Shown here one piece after another: positions 14,585 to 25,931 of a stretch of DNA of 64,000 nucleotides. Location of the stretch: positions 18,088,089 to 18,152,088 of the forward strand of contig JAJEKV010000005.1 in assembly GCA_021234155.1 (NCBI GenBank). Direction: 5' to 3'. The notes under the pieces were generated by a model. That model did no database searches and was not told the DNA's origin. It saw only the letters and a list, made by a program, of their open reading frames with translations. How positions within the stretch are numbered: position 1 is the stretch's first letter; each line of letters starts with the position of its first letter. The translations under genes were made by a program, and so were the position numbers. The stretch is from Isoetes taiwanensis (Eukaryota; Streptophyta; Lycopodiopsida; Isoetales; Isoetaceae).

Positions 14585-15414
14585 AGTACGCTTTTTCACA
14601 TGGTTTTTCTATGATTTCGTTGTTGTATTTGTTGAGGTGTACTAAATAGTATTTCTAGAGTGCACCCTTTATGGGCCGTTGATTTTTGTTGGTTGGAACA
14701 ATCCGAGGGTTGTTGTCTTTCTCTGCATGTGTTTGTGCATGAATATCGCCGCGACGCGCATGCATTGTGCATGTGCACATGCATGTGCATGTGTGTGCAT
14801 GTTTATGTGCATGTGCATGTATATGCATGTGCATGTATTGTGCAAGTGTAAGTGCTGAAGCGCAAGTGCATGTGCATGTGTGCATGTGTGCATATGCATG
14901 TGTACTTGCCCTCTTGGATTCTTATTGCCGGAGTGGATTTTACTATCACGAGATGGATTTTTTGCTCACACTTACAAAGGTATTTGTTTTTTAATGTTTC
15001 TTCAGTTAGCATAATGTTGGTTTCCTGATTCTACAATGTAGTGGTGCAAAAGCCCCTTTTGTTTCCTTCCTAAGATTTGCTGCAGATTCAAGTTTAGCCC
15101 CCCTGCTTGCTTCCAACTCTTGGATATTCCCGGGTCTGCGGATTGCTCATAGCAGCCAGCCTTTAGCTTCAATCAACAAACGGATTCTTATGCACAATAA
15201 CAAAGCGGATTATTCCACGCCCTTTTCCATGTCCACGCATGAGATCAAACAAAGGGCCACAAGAATGCATTTTATATTGTAGGTTTGGAACTTTAATCGA
15301 ACCATAAGGTGAATCATGCATTACCTTTAAGCTAGAGATGGAGCATCCAAAATCATATGGATTGATAAACAATGGTGTCATTGTGAAAGAGAAATAGTTG
15401 TAGCCGAAGTAACA
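14585..15414 (+). repeat. Repeat block B, copy 2
   Basis: Near-identical to 2,582-3,366, lacking the first 40 bp, and joined on its left to the SAP-element remnant. Includes the GTGCAT minisatellite at 14,722-14,906. Confidence 0.8.
14722..14906 (+). repeat. GTGCAT-type minisatellite, copy 2
   Basis: Same variant order as 2,709-2,884 with small indels, showing that it moved with block B. Confidence 0.95.
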
Positions 15415-15539
15415 ATATGTAGCATAATAACAGTGGGATTTTCTCGGTTTGAATTCTAAAATTTTTGTCACACCTGAGGGGGGGGTGACGTCCCTAAGGA
15501 ATAGGAAGGGGCCAAATTTTTTTTGCAACACAAACCATT

Positions 15540-15985
15540 AATATCCAACATATAAAATTAAATCCCCAACACATAACAACCAACACATAACAACCATTGA
15601 CATTAACAACCAACACATAACTACCATTGACATTAATTAACACAACCATTGGGTCCAACACATTTAAATTAAATCCCCCTTAAACCCCTTTGGTTTGGGT
15701 GCATATTTCACGGGGGTGACGTAGGGGCGTGAGAGCCCTCATAATGTATTTTGCACGCGTGCAGAATTAACATCATATAGTATTCGCGGAAATCTTATAG
15801 TATTTTTTAATCTTGTTATACAAGATAGCAAATTTTATACTTGCATACCCCACAAACGAGGAACTTTAGATGACGGTATAGATTAAGGAATAAGGGGTGA
15901 ATATGCCTATCCAACGGCTCTCGTTGTTCTGAGTCACCCCGGTGGTGAATGCACCCAAACCAAAGGGGTTTAAGGGGGAGACGGT
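15540..15985. repeat. Foldback element copy
   Basis: Same arrangement as 3,520-3,960, with more indels. The left arm contains TTAAACCCCTTTGGTTTGGG and the right arm CCCAAACCAAAGGGGTTTAA. Confidence 0.8.
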
Positions 15986-18235
15986 TGCAAACACAAGAGC
16001 TGGATGCGACTTGTGAAGCTCAGTAGGAGAAAGACTTCACAACAGCTCAAAATACTAAAAGCGGTGTAGTCTCCTTTATTGCATTGGTGGCTAACTTGCT
16101 ATGGCACCACTCTGTACTCTTTTCTTGTAAATGGATGCAATAGAGCAATATCTTGAAGTGCCCCTATAATTAAGGGCATAATTGGTTGCCAATAATACAA
16201 TGGCACCATGACTACTAAAAGTGTGTATTTGGCTTTAAGGCCTTGTGGACGGATTTTACCTATGGTCCTATGTGGATTTAGGTAAATGTGGCCATTATTG
16301 TGTAAAGGCCACAAAAAAATATATTTGTGGTAGATATAAGCAATATGCTTATGCTACTTGGACTTGACATATTGCTTTTTTAAAGATGTTGGTACGCAAA
16401 AGACCTTCGAAAATAGTTAACAATGGGAAGTATTGCAAGAAATACCAAACCTTGTACCTTAGGGTCTTGATAAATTGTTTTGCTTAGTATTTCTAAAGCA
16501 AACATCATTTGACTAATTGTTGTAAACCCAAAAATATATGCACATGGGTTTTGATTTTAAACACGAAGTGTGCAACTATAGCTTTATTGGGGATATTTTG
16601 CAACAATTGTTGGGGCCGAGATTAAACCTTATCTGAGGTTGTTCAAAGGGTGGATCCCTATGCACAATCTGGCAAGGATTTGAAAATGGCTATCAATTTA
16701 ATTGTGGAAAACAATATTGGCAATTGTGGCAACCTAGTATACTTGAGATGCAATTAGATTGCATTAGAAAATCCTATATAAAGGTGACATTTGTGTGGAA
16801 AACTTGGTAGCCTATGCTATATTTTACCCACAGAAGGTGACATTTTTGTTAAATGATATTATCAAATCCATTTGCATCCGGGGCTTTGCCCATCACACTT
16901 TGGTGCCACACATTTACATATTTGGCTTGATTTGCAAGGTAACCTTAGGGCAAATGATATTTTGGCTTAGGGCATCTTCGAATTTTGCCTGCAGCTAAAG
17001 TGGGTTGGAATGGTAGCAGCCACGTAAATACATGTCGGGTCTCACAGATGGATCTCGGACAAAAGCAACGCATGTTGATGCTTGAGTTGAGCGACAAAAA
17101 CCCCTGGATCCGGATGATGTAACAACCGAATCTAGTCGGACTTGTGGGGATGCGATTTAGGTGTACCCACAGAGGCCTTTTCGGCCGGGCAAAAAATACT
17201 ATGAAGCCGGGTTTAGTCATTTTCGGCATGATAATAGTTTCATGGTTAGGCATAGAACCGATTTGGCATGCCTTTATCTCGCGGATACATCTTCTACTCA
17301 ATTGCATGGCGGCCGGAGCTACTATGGCCGACATTTGGCTTGTACAAGCCTTAAAGGCATTTCTCGATCATGCCATATTGGCGATTTTTGGGGAACAACC
17401 CTCTTATGAGCTTGGTGGGCTAAGCACGCTTCATGATCCGACTTCAAAGAAAAAGATGTAAGATATACATTTTATTGAAGGTCAACGGGCCGATTTGCTC
17501 TTAGGAGCGCTTATTACCATCAATTTGCTCGTGTTTGGAGCTTTAGGGTAATATTTTTACTCACGGCATAAATAGCTAAAGGGTAATTCATGATCATTTA
17601 CCACCATACTATAAATGCCAGATGGTGACTCTATTATGATTATTACGATACAAACTCCGTGTCTTTACATAGGACCGTACAAATATGATGTTGCTTCATG
17701 GTTTCTTCTTGATCATTGCTAATATAGACCTTGGGATTGAATGGCATGGATTTGGGTAGTCGGTGAAACAATTTAGCCAATACTATCCGAGAAAACAAGT
17801 TGCTTATTTGAAAGGAGCAATCATAATCGAGTTGGACTTTATTTAGTCTCCTAATACGCTTTTTTGGCTCGATTTCTATAGTCTAGCCATAAAAGGTTCC
17901 ATGTCTTTGAGCATCTTGCATTCATACAAAGTTAGAACAACTGAATTTGTCTCTATAAAAGGAAGACCATGCCTTTTAGTATTTATTTAAAGGGGAGATG
18001 GTTTTAAGATGTATGAGTGATTATGATTCGCTTGTACATTATAACACTTACATCTTAAATTTTTGAAAGCCTCTTTTGTCATTCTACTAAAGTAGCTTAT
18101 TTTATTTGCATAAGCTGTGATTCAAGAAAGCCGGAAAGCTTTTCTCGTTAAAACTATTTTTATCACGATATGATTATCATGTATACTCTATAATAAAGAA
18201 TACATTTGCAATTGATAATGATATTATCAGTCCCG
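15977..18235 (+). repeat. Repeat block C, copy 2 (full length)
   Basis: Contains the segment of about 0.8 kb (16,965-17,757) that copy 1 lacks. That segment holds a 105-codon ORF (17,144-17,461) that is not open in the corresponding part of copy 3, so it is probably not a gene. Confidence 0.8.
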
Positions 18236-18830
18236 CAAATAATCGAAGCGGACTTTGGCTCTCGTATTTGCATAATGGAGCTTCAAAACTTAGTTGACTA
18301 CCCTCTTTTCAAGACATTGTCTAAGGCTTAAACTTAGACAAGATTTGCAATTCTTTGAAACTAGAAATCATTATAGATTTGGATGCACTATGTTTATACT
18401 TGGAATGCACCATGTTAGTTGTATAAGTAGCATATCCGACAAACTTATTGGATGTGGAAAAATCATTTTCGTTATAATTCCATTTCTCTTTCTCGATTAA
18501 TGGTTTCTCGGGGCAAAAGGATACAATTGGTGATCGTGATAAACCGAGACCAATGTACCTTTTGGCCCACTACATCGTCTCACGGGATTACCGCTAACGT
18601 TTGCATGTTTGGTGCAGTACGGGTTCTCTCCTCCAATTGTCTCTCCTTTGCTTTCGGGGAATTTGTTGTAAAAAAAGAATGGAATATTTGCACATGAGCC
18701 TGGAAACATGAACACTAGGATTATGATCGGCTTGGATAAGTATAATACCATACTTTTCGGTAAAGAATGAAATGTAAAACTATTTTTTATTTCTACTACA
18801 CTTTTGCTTTGTAAAGATACACTTTCAATA
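18236..18830 (+). repeat. Repeat block D, copy 2
   Basis: Matches 5,441-6,020. It runs straight into block A through GATACACTTTCAATAAAAG, giving the likely original order B-C-D-A. Confidence 0.75.
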
Positions 18831-18837
18831 AAAGTTT

Positions 18838-19515
18838 GCATGTTGAAAGGAAATACTTGTTTATGTGAATATAAAGAACGACTTGGACAAATATTGAACT
18901 TATCTAGTATTCTTGTTGGACTCATCTGGTTTAGGGCCTGGGTAGTGCGGAGACGTAATTTCTCTACCCGGTTAAGTGACCAAGTTAGGAGTATGGACTT
19001 GGCTAGATTAGACCCTAGGCAAAGGAAAAATATATCTTTGAAACAACATTATCATATTCAAGGATATGAAACTCTATCCTTTTGAGTCCTTTGAATTAAT
19101 TAAACACGATTTACCTATATTGATTTGTTGAACATTATGTTTTCCATTCGCGACCGCTTTACCGTTACATTGGCTATTCTTGGTTTGCTACTTACTTACC
19201 GCTTTGCTATTTCTTGATGCATTGGGAAATTTCAAAAATGACAAAAATTAGCCAGCCGCACGATGACGGATTTCTATGGTTTATGAACATTAAAAATTGG
19301 GCTTCTTGAAACCCGAAAGGGACCATAAAGGTATGAATATCGCCATGTGATTTATCTTTTAGCTTTTAACATAGTAACGATTTATGTGCAACGTAGGGTC
19401 CTAGCAGAATGCTAGGTACCCTGCGCTACCTAGCAATATCTTGAATTTTCTTTTAGGACCCTACTTCCTGCGGTAGGAGGTAGGATGCTATATATATATA
19501 TATAAATATAAATAT
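18838..19515 (+). repeat. Repeat block A, copy 3, with structured end and short TA tail
   Basis: Arms TAGGGTCCTA (19,394-19,403) and TAGGACCCTA (19,454-19,463), then a short imperfect TA run (19,489-19,515). With 14,585 as left end, this copy gives a complete B-C-D-A unit of about 4.9 kb. Confidence 0.8.
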
Positions 19516-19684
19516 ACAAGTTTTTGTACTATCAATGGGATAAAATAAAGGGAAGATTACGAAAATTCTCCTATCATGTAGCTTCTTTCCTACTTCTTTT
19601 GGCACATGAAGTTTTTTAATCGATCCTACGGTGCATGTTCTAATGTGTGCATGTTTCAGTTTGTCTATATTTCAGTTTTCTAAG

Positions 19685-20130
19685 AATTTACGAAGATTCT
19701 GCTCTTAAATTTTACGAGATTCTATTAGATTCTTGTAAATTCTCTTATATTTTGTGAGATTTCCTTAGATTTTATCAAAATTCCTTTAGATTCCTTTAAA
19801 TTCAATGAAGATACCTACCTTACATTCGATTCTCTCATCTTTAGTTGATTAGTCAAAACTCATCAATTTGCTCCCACGACATTTTAGAACATCCAGCAAA
19901 AAGTTTACATCTTATGAAGATTCCATTAGATTCTAACAAATAATTACTATTTTTAGGAACTTTTCAATATTTAGTATTCTTAGCAACTTCTATTTCTCGA
20001 TCAAAGGCCAATGAAGAACTTAGATTCTCTTATAGGGATATTCCTTTACACCCTATTAGGTTTTTTTGCATTCTCTAATATTTTATAAAAACTCACTTAT
20101 ATTTTTTGTGACATTCTATTAGAATGCCGT
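19685..20130. repeat. Degenerate 10-bp periodic AT-rich repeat
   Basis: Units resembling TTCCTTAGAT recur almost exactly every 10 bp between about 19,690 and 19,810 (GATTCTATTA, GATTCTTGTA, AATTCTCTTA, GATTTCCTTA, AGATTCCTTT) and more loosely to 20,130. Similar arrays occur at 26,690-26,870 and 33,590-33,670. The helical period suggests curved DNA. Confidence 0.7.
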
Positions 20131-20965
20131 AGATTTCAATAAGAAGTTACTATTTTTAAGAAATTTTCAACTTATTCATTTTGGTTAACGAGTCAAAGCT
20201 CATTCTTAAAGTTTGATTCGTTGTATATATTTTTTTAGAAGTATCGACATATAGTTACGAAAGTAGTATTGGTTGCATTAATTGTATTAGATGTGTAATG
20301 TTATTTTAAGTCCATCATTATTACAAGTAACATGAGATTAATAATTTATTTGTTGGAGTGTAAGTTATAAGATACAAAGTGTCAAGGTTGGACAATTCTT
20401 AATTCTCGAAGGCACTAGTCAAGGTTTACCAACTAAAGTACATGTATATGCACTTCATATAGAGTAAATAGATCCATATCCTCTTGCACTCAAAAGGAAA
20501 GGAAGGAGAAATACGACTTGCGAAGGGAAGAAGCCACCGCTATACTGCTCCTATGCCAGTGGGGGAATGGAACGAGTAATCTGTATGGTACATCCACCTA
20601 TTTATCGTACAGCAGATATGACTATTATTAGATGTCGCACATTTATCAGTATTACAATCGACAAACTTGAATTTTCATATGCACTAAACTGCATACAAAT
20701 TATAACATACTATGGCATTTTTGATCTACATCATACGCACCTATGGTTCATAACCTCAACCCATTCAACATTGGCTGCAATGTCTCCACAAGTTCAATAA
20801 ACCTAAGGCTGTTTCTGAACCTGTAAATTTAAAAACCATGACTTAGTTGCATATTATTTAATGGCTGCAACTGTGCCTTGCCAACCTGTTTTTCCATAGA
20901 CATGATACAATGTTACTAAGCTTAAAATTATGAAGACAGGGAAATAGATAGTAAATCGCCAAACC
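20131..20965. other. No gene recognised
   Basis: Short ORFs only; the 77-codon ORF at 20,567-20,800 has no recognisable similarity. Confidence 0.4.
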
Positions 20966-22560
20966 GTGTCATGTTTGAACATCTTACATGTGAAAATCCA
21001 GCACCAAGCACAACATTCGCCAAACTGCTTTTTCATCTACATGATACCATTCTATGCCTTATTTAAAAATATAGGTGCACGCATGCATCACAAACCCTTC
21101 GTATATCAAGGTATTTTGCCTAGTACTACCTAATTGTTTGTCCCCACTAGTCAGTCAAAAAACTACATTAAGCTCAATATTTTGCCAACATAACATCACA
21201 TATTTGCAGGCCATGGCTGGGATAAGCAAATGTCATTCTCTCCAATTAACACTAAACCAACGGAATACCTTTCTCCAGCAAAGCCATTGCCTTGCAACCC
21301 AACTGGCATCATTTGATAAAGGACACAGGAGCCTTAATGGAACAAAACCATCGGGCAAGGCATGTTAGTTGCATACTATTTAACGTTAGTTGCATACTAT
21401 TTAACGGGTGTAAATATTGTCTTAGCAAACCTTGTCATGTTTCAGCATCTTAGATATGAGAATCCAGCATTAACCAGAAAACATTCTCACTCTCAGGCAA
21501 AAAAATCGACCAAGAAGGAAAAGTAAAATAACATGTTAAATCCTATAGAGCAAAATAGATAGCACATGACTAAACCGTGTCATGTTTGAATATCTTACAT
21601 GTGAAAAATCCAGCACCAAGCACAACATTTACCAAGCTGCTATACATCTACATCATACCATTCCACACCTTATTTAAAAGCATCCTGCATTAATAAGCTA
21701 TACTTTAGCGTAGCTTCAATATATGCATCTCTGTTACTTTATGCATCTCTGTTACTTGCATGCTAAATAGGCAACACTTTGATCGCACACACTACAATGC
21801 CCTGCAACTGATATGGAAAATGCATGATAGCCTCCTTCCCCACATTAATAAGCTAGAGATTTAGGTTACGTTCAATATTCTGCAATTTGTCCGCCCTTGC
21901 TCCAGCAAAGGTATTCTTTCCATGCATGTAGGTATAATTGTCTAAAATGGCATCAATCTCCTCAAAATAGGAAAAAAGAACTCACATGACGCTGGAAGAA
22001 CGTAGGCACATTCCACTTCGTGTGTATAATTCTAAAGACCAGCAGCATCCTGCATCAAACAAATAATGGATGTAGTCAATACATTTATTCATCATGCAAC
22101 ACCACATGCATGTCTGTTACTTGCATATCAATTTAGACATAAAAAATAGCCCTCATCAGATAAGCTAAAATGTCTAAGCCTAAAATAATTTCACCTGCAG
22201 CAGCGAATCTTACATCATCAGCATGTAAAAAGTATTAGTCTATTAGACCTGACAATGGACGAACATGCATCAATTCCATGCCATTATCGGAACCTTTCTA
22301 CTGGCATGTCAAGAGTACATGAAAGCTTTCTATCCCCAGTAGTGAGTTAAAAAACTACGCACATTTGCATGCCAGGGATAAGCACATGTCATTCCCTCCA
22401 ATTAACAGGGAATCCACGGAATACCTTCCTCCAGCAAAGCTATTACTTTCAAATGCCAGATGCCTTGCAAGCCAGCTGGCATCGTCCAATCAAGGAAGCA
22501 GGAGCTTTAGTAGAATAAATTCAAGGTTGCAAATTGCAAGAATTAAACCTCCGGAAAATG
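20966..22560. repeat. Diverged internal duplications
   Basis: A segment around 21,150-21,360 recurs at 22,330-22,530 (CCAATTAACA, ACGGAATACCTT, CTCCAGCAAAGC). CATGTTTGAACATCTTACATG at 20,969 recurs at 21,580. The copies are old and carry no conserved ORF. Confidence 0.6.
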
Positions 22561-25150
22561 CATCAACCTACAACTTTGCTTACACATATAGGCATACTCT
22601 CAGGGCTGCAAATTAGAAGGACTAAACCATCGAGCATAAATAGATGTATTTTCACCATTACAACTCACACACTTGAATTCTCATATCCACTAAATTACTT
22701 ACATTTTATAATGTGCTACACCACTTTCCATCTACACCACATACGCACCATCATTCACCTCATCATTCACCTCAAGGCAGCTTCTGATCCTGTAAATTCA
22801 CAAATCATGGCATCAGCAAGGCACCTGGAGAAACAAAACTAGAACGAGCCACTTATAACATACAATACCAACTGCTAAATGATCTGCAAGCCATCTAGCA
22901 TGTTCTGATATAGCAAAGAAGAGGCCCAACAGAATCTAGAACATGACTGACATAGCAAGCCAGGGAGGAGAATTAGATCCATATTCTGTGAGGCTTTCAT
23001 AGATAAAACCTCCTGCCGAAGTTCTAACACAAACTATAAGCATGTAAATGGGTTAACTACCTCTTCATAATATCAACAACAGCTGTCTGTCCATCCCAAA
23101 CAAGACAATGCCTATGGTAAAATTGCCATACCTTGCAAGTGCAAGCTCTGTTTTGCCAACAGGAGCATTCATTTGAAAGCTTAAGGAAAGACCTAAAAGT
23201 AACACTAGGCACACAATTTTCAAATTCCTAATCTTAATATGTCGAATATGACAAAATGCATTTGCTGCTCTAATTTTACAGCAGAGTAATAACAGGGGCC
23301 TAGCTTCAACAAGGAAGCTCCATTTCTAAAACATAAGCATGCATTGCTTACAGAGTAGCCCATAAAAGATGTTAGGTACATCTTTTCCAAATTCATAGTA
23401 CAAATGGGTTCAAATGCAGCAAAACGAATCTCCAGCTTTGATACTTTGCCATGGCAGAGAACTAGAATGTATGAATGGTTAATGTTAGTCTTGCATAAAG
23501 TAGGCAATTTAGATTTTATTTTTGCAAATGGATTTCAAAGCAAATACTTCCAACAAATGCAGCAAACCAAATCTCCAATACTTTGATACTTCGCCATGGC
23601 AGAGAACTAGAAATAAATGAGATCGAAGCTTGCTTATGGCGGTTTATGGAGTAATTACCTGACTGTTTGTATGAACACAATCAACAACTTCTCAGGTGAT
23701 AACATGCCCACCACGACGTAAATCTGTAGTATGAACCATACAAAGCATTTCAACGTCTCAATTGCATATCTTTACAACTCTGAAGACACAGTTGGAGATG
23801 ACTTTTTCGACTCCGGAGCTGGCCACGTAAACCGTAGGGAAGCAAAATCTAGAATTAAATCTCAAGTTTTGAAGCTTTCCTAGGGGTCTACTCCGGTGGC
23901 CAAGTGCAAGTCTGTTGATCCGGTGCAACCCGAAGTACGTCCTGTACGCACCTATGAAGAGCACTCGGGCTTCAAATATCTTCATAATCTCAATCAATTC
24001 AAGGCTGGCCCAAATTTCCTCACAAGCTCAACCAATTCAAGGCTGGTTGTGAATCTGCAAATTTAGAATCATGACATTAGGGGGGCATGTAATTTCTTCC
24101 TGTGTTCATCCTCCTCTATATCAACAGCTGTCCTAAGATGATAAAAAAAGATGCTAGAAAGAATACTTTATTGTGTAATAAACTATGATCACCATAGTAG
24201 CTAATATTCTATGCTGGATATTCATTCAAATATAGCAAAGGCATTTAACAATTATTGCTTTAGCCCGTTTAACAAGATACACAATCAATCAACACAAATA
24301 ACGATGAAGATATATAAAGAACATATGTTCTATTTATATCTTAAAGCAATACTGATGCTAAAACAGATCAACATTTCACAGGGCAATACTTTCTTATTAT
24401 TATCTGATCCTTCAGAGGCATACATATGGCCTGTACGACCTGCTGTAGCCTCAATAATAGCAAACAGACCATATGTGGTCGCTGCCCATACCAGCCGACC
24501 CATTCTAAAATGCTTTATTCCAACCCATTAACAGTATCAACAGTTTTAATTCTAATTCTAAATCTTTTACTTATTTTGCTCATCAAAGTATACCAGTGGA
24601 TCTTCCGGAAAAACCATGCAATAGTGCTTGAAAACTATAGAACCACAATAGATAGAATCTAGAGATAACTACTCTGTTTTGCAAATTTTGTTCTCAGAAA
24701 AATTACCTTCTTAAAAAACTGAAACCCAATCATATATTTGGCAGCATTCAGACTGGCCAAAACCGTCAGTGTGTCGCCTTCAGAGATGCTGCTACTAAAG
24801 CTTTTACAGATTATAAGCTGCAGAAATATGCTGCTGCTACAGATTATAAGCTGCAGAAAATCCTCCGGAGCCCTAAATCCATCTCTGATTTCGCTTTCCA
24901 AAAGCATGCCAGAGATATAATTTCGATTTCTACTGCTCAAAGAAGCACCATCCAGGCAATTTCGGCCCATTTATTGCAAAGTTCGGTCGACTATGGCAGC
25001 TCCATCATGCCGTATCCAAACTTGGTCGAAGCCTGATCAATATAACAGGCCCTTATAACCCTATAACCCTCAACTTTGCAGCCCAGAGGCATCGGATTTA
25101 GCAAATCCTAGGCATCACAATAGAAATTAAGAAAACAAAAAAAGGAAAAC
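22561..25150. other. No gene recognised; short local duplications
   Basis: Only small ORFs. ACTTTGCCATGGCAGAGAACTAG recurs at about 23,441 and 23,591 with a one-base change, and ACAGATTATAAGCTGCAGAA twice near 24,806-24,858. No protein similarity seen. Confidence 0.4.
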
Positions 25151-25160
25151 TTAAGCTTAC

Positions 25161-25566
25161 ATGCACAAGGCGCACACCATCTCTCCAATCGGCCAGTTCA
25201 TAAGCTCGACCCCATTTGCAAAGAGTTCATACTTGATGAAAACATGAGAAGCCCTGCATTTGTCTCGCAAGTCATCATAAGTCTTGATTATCAAGTTTCT
25301 GAAATCTTGCAGGCTTGCGTTTCGTTGAAGCCTCAGAATTCTGATCTGCTCCTTGAACTGGAGCTTTACTCGTCGAAATGAAGCAGGATTGGGAAACATC
25401 TGCATCAAAATGGAATGAGACAAAAGGGCTGCGTGAGAAAAACCCAAATTTTTGAACGCAAATGTACCATAGGTGGAGCTGCAGAAGACGAAGGGCTATC
25501 GACGCCACTATTCTGCCGCATGGAGAACTGGAAAGCCGGAGAACTGGAGTCACCAAGAGCTCTCAT
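25161..25566 (-). pseudogene. PB1-like gene fragment (two 5' exons), probably captured by a Helitron
   Basis: Exon 1 runs from ATG at 25,566 to 25,468 (33 codons, MRALGDSSSPAFQF..., low-complexity Ser/Pro), ending at ATG|GTACAT. An acceptor TGATGCAG opens exon 2 (25,399-25,161), which keeps the frame and ends at a strong donor GTAAGCTT. Exon 2 reads RVKLQFKEQIRILRL, then DFRNLIIKTYDDL, then FIKYELFANGVELM. This spacing of basic/hydrophobic strand, helix and acidic loop resembles a PB1 domain, a protein-pairing fold, but the OPCA acidic motif is weak. The fragment starts about 0.37 kb inside a Helitron 5' end, same orientation, and no further exons are visible. Gene identity unknown. Confidence 0.4.
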
Positions 25567-25679
25567 TCGAGAAGCTCAAGGAAATCGGTGCAACCAAGCA
25601 AAGGCCGGCGACCAAGGCAGAAGAAGAATCGGGTTGAAGGGAGATGCCCCGGCCTGGCCACGTAATTAATTATAATTAA

Positions 25680-25931
25680 TGCCTCATTAAAAATTGCTGC
25701 CACCTCAAAATGCCTGAATTAAATGCTCAAGTTCGACGGTCTGGATTAAAAGCCCCAATTTAATTCCTCAAATCCGACGTCACAGATCAAAAGCCCCAAA
25801 TAAAGGGGTCATTTGAGGTGGCTTATTTGGGGGCTTAACGTGGGCCGTCCAGATCTGAGATGGACGGCCAGGATTCCAAGATCTACATTCAATATAATTG
25901 TATGTATATACAAGTATTTGTACTATAAGGA
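25680..25931 (-). mobile_element. Helitron 5' end, element H1
   Basis: Reading the minus strand from 25,931: TCCTTATA, then CATACAATTATATT, then a near-palindrome GGCCGTCC...GGACGGCC (25,843-25,869), then AAGCCCCCAAATAAGCC and AAGCCCC-type repeats. The same order of parts occurs at 46,945 (minus) and 60,163 (plus). A TC start is the Helitron 5' rule. The 3' end was not found. Confidence 0.65.

Noticed and set aside
17144-17461. 105-codon ORF in block C, copy 2
   Set aside because: The corresponding stretch of copy 3 has indels that break the frame, so the reading frame is not conserved.
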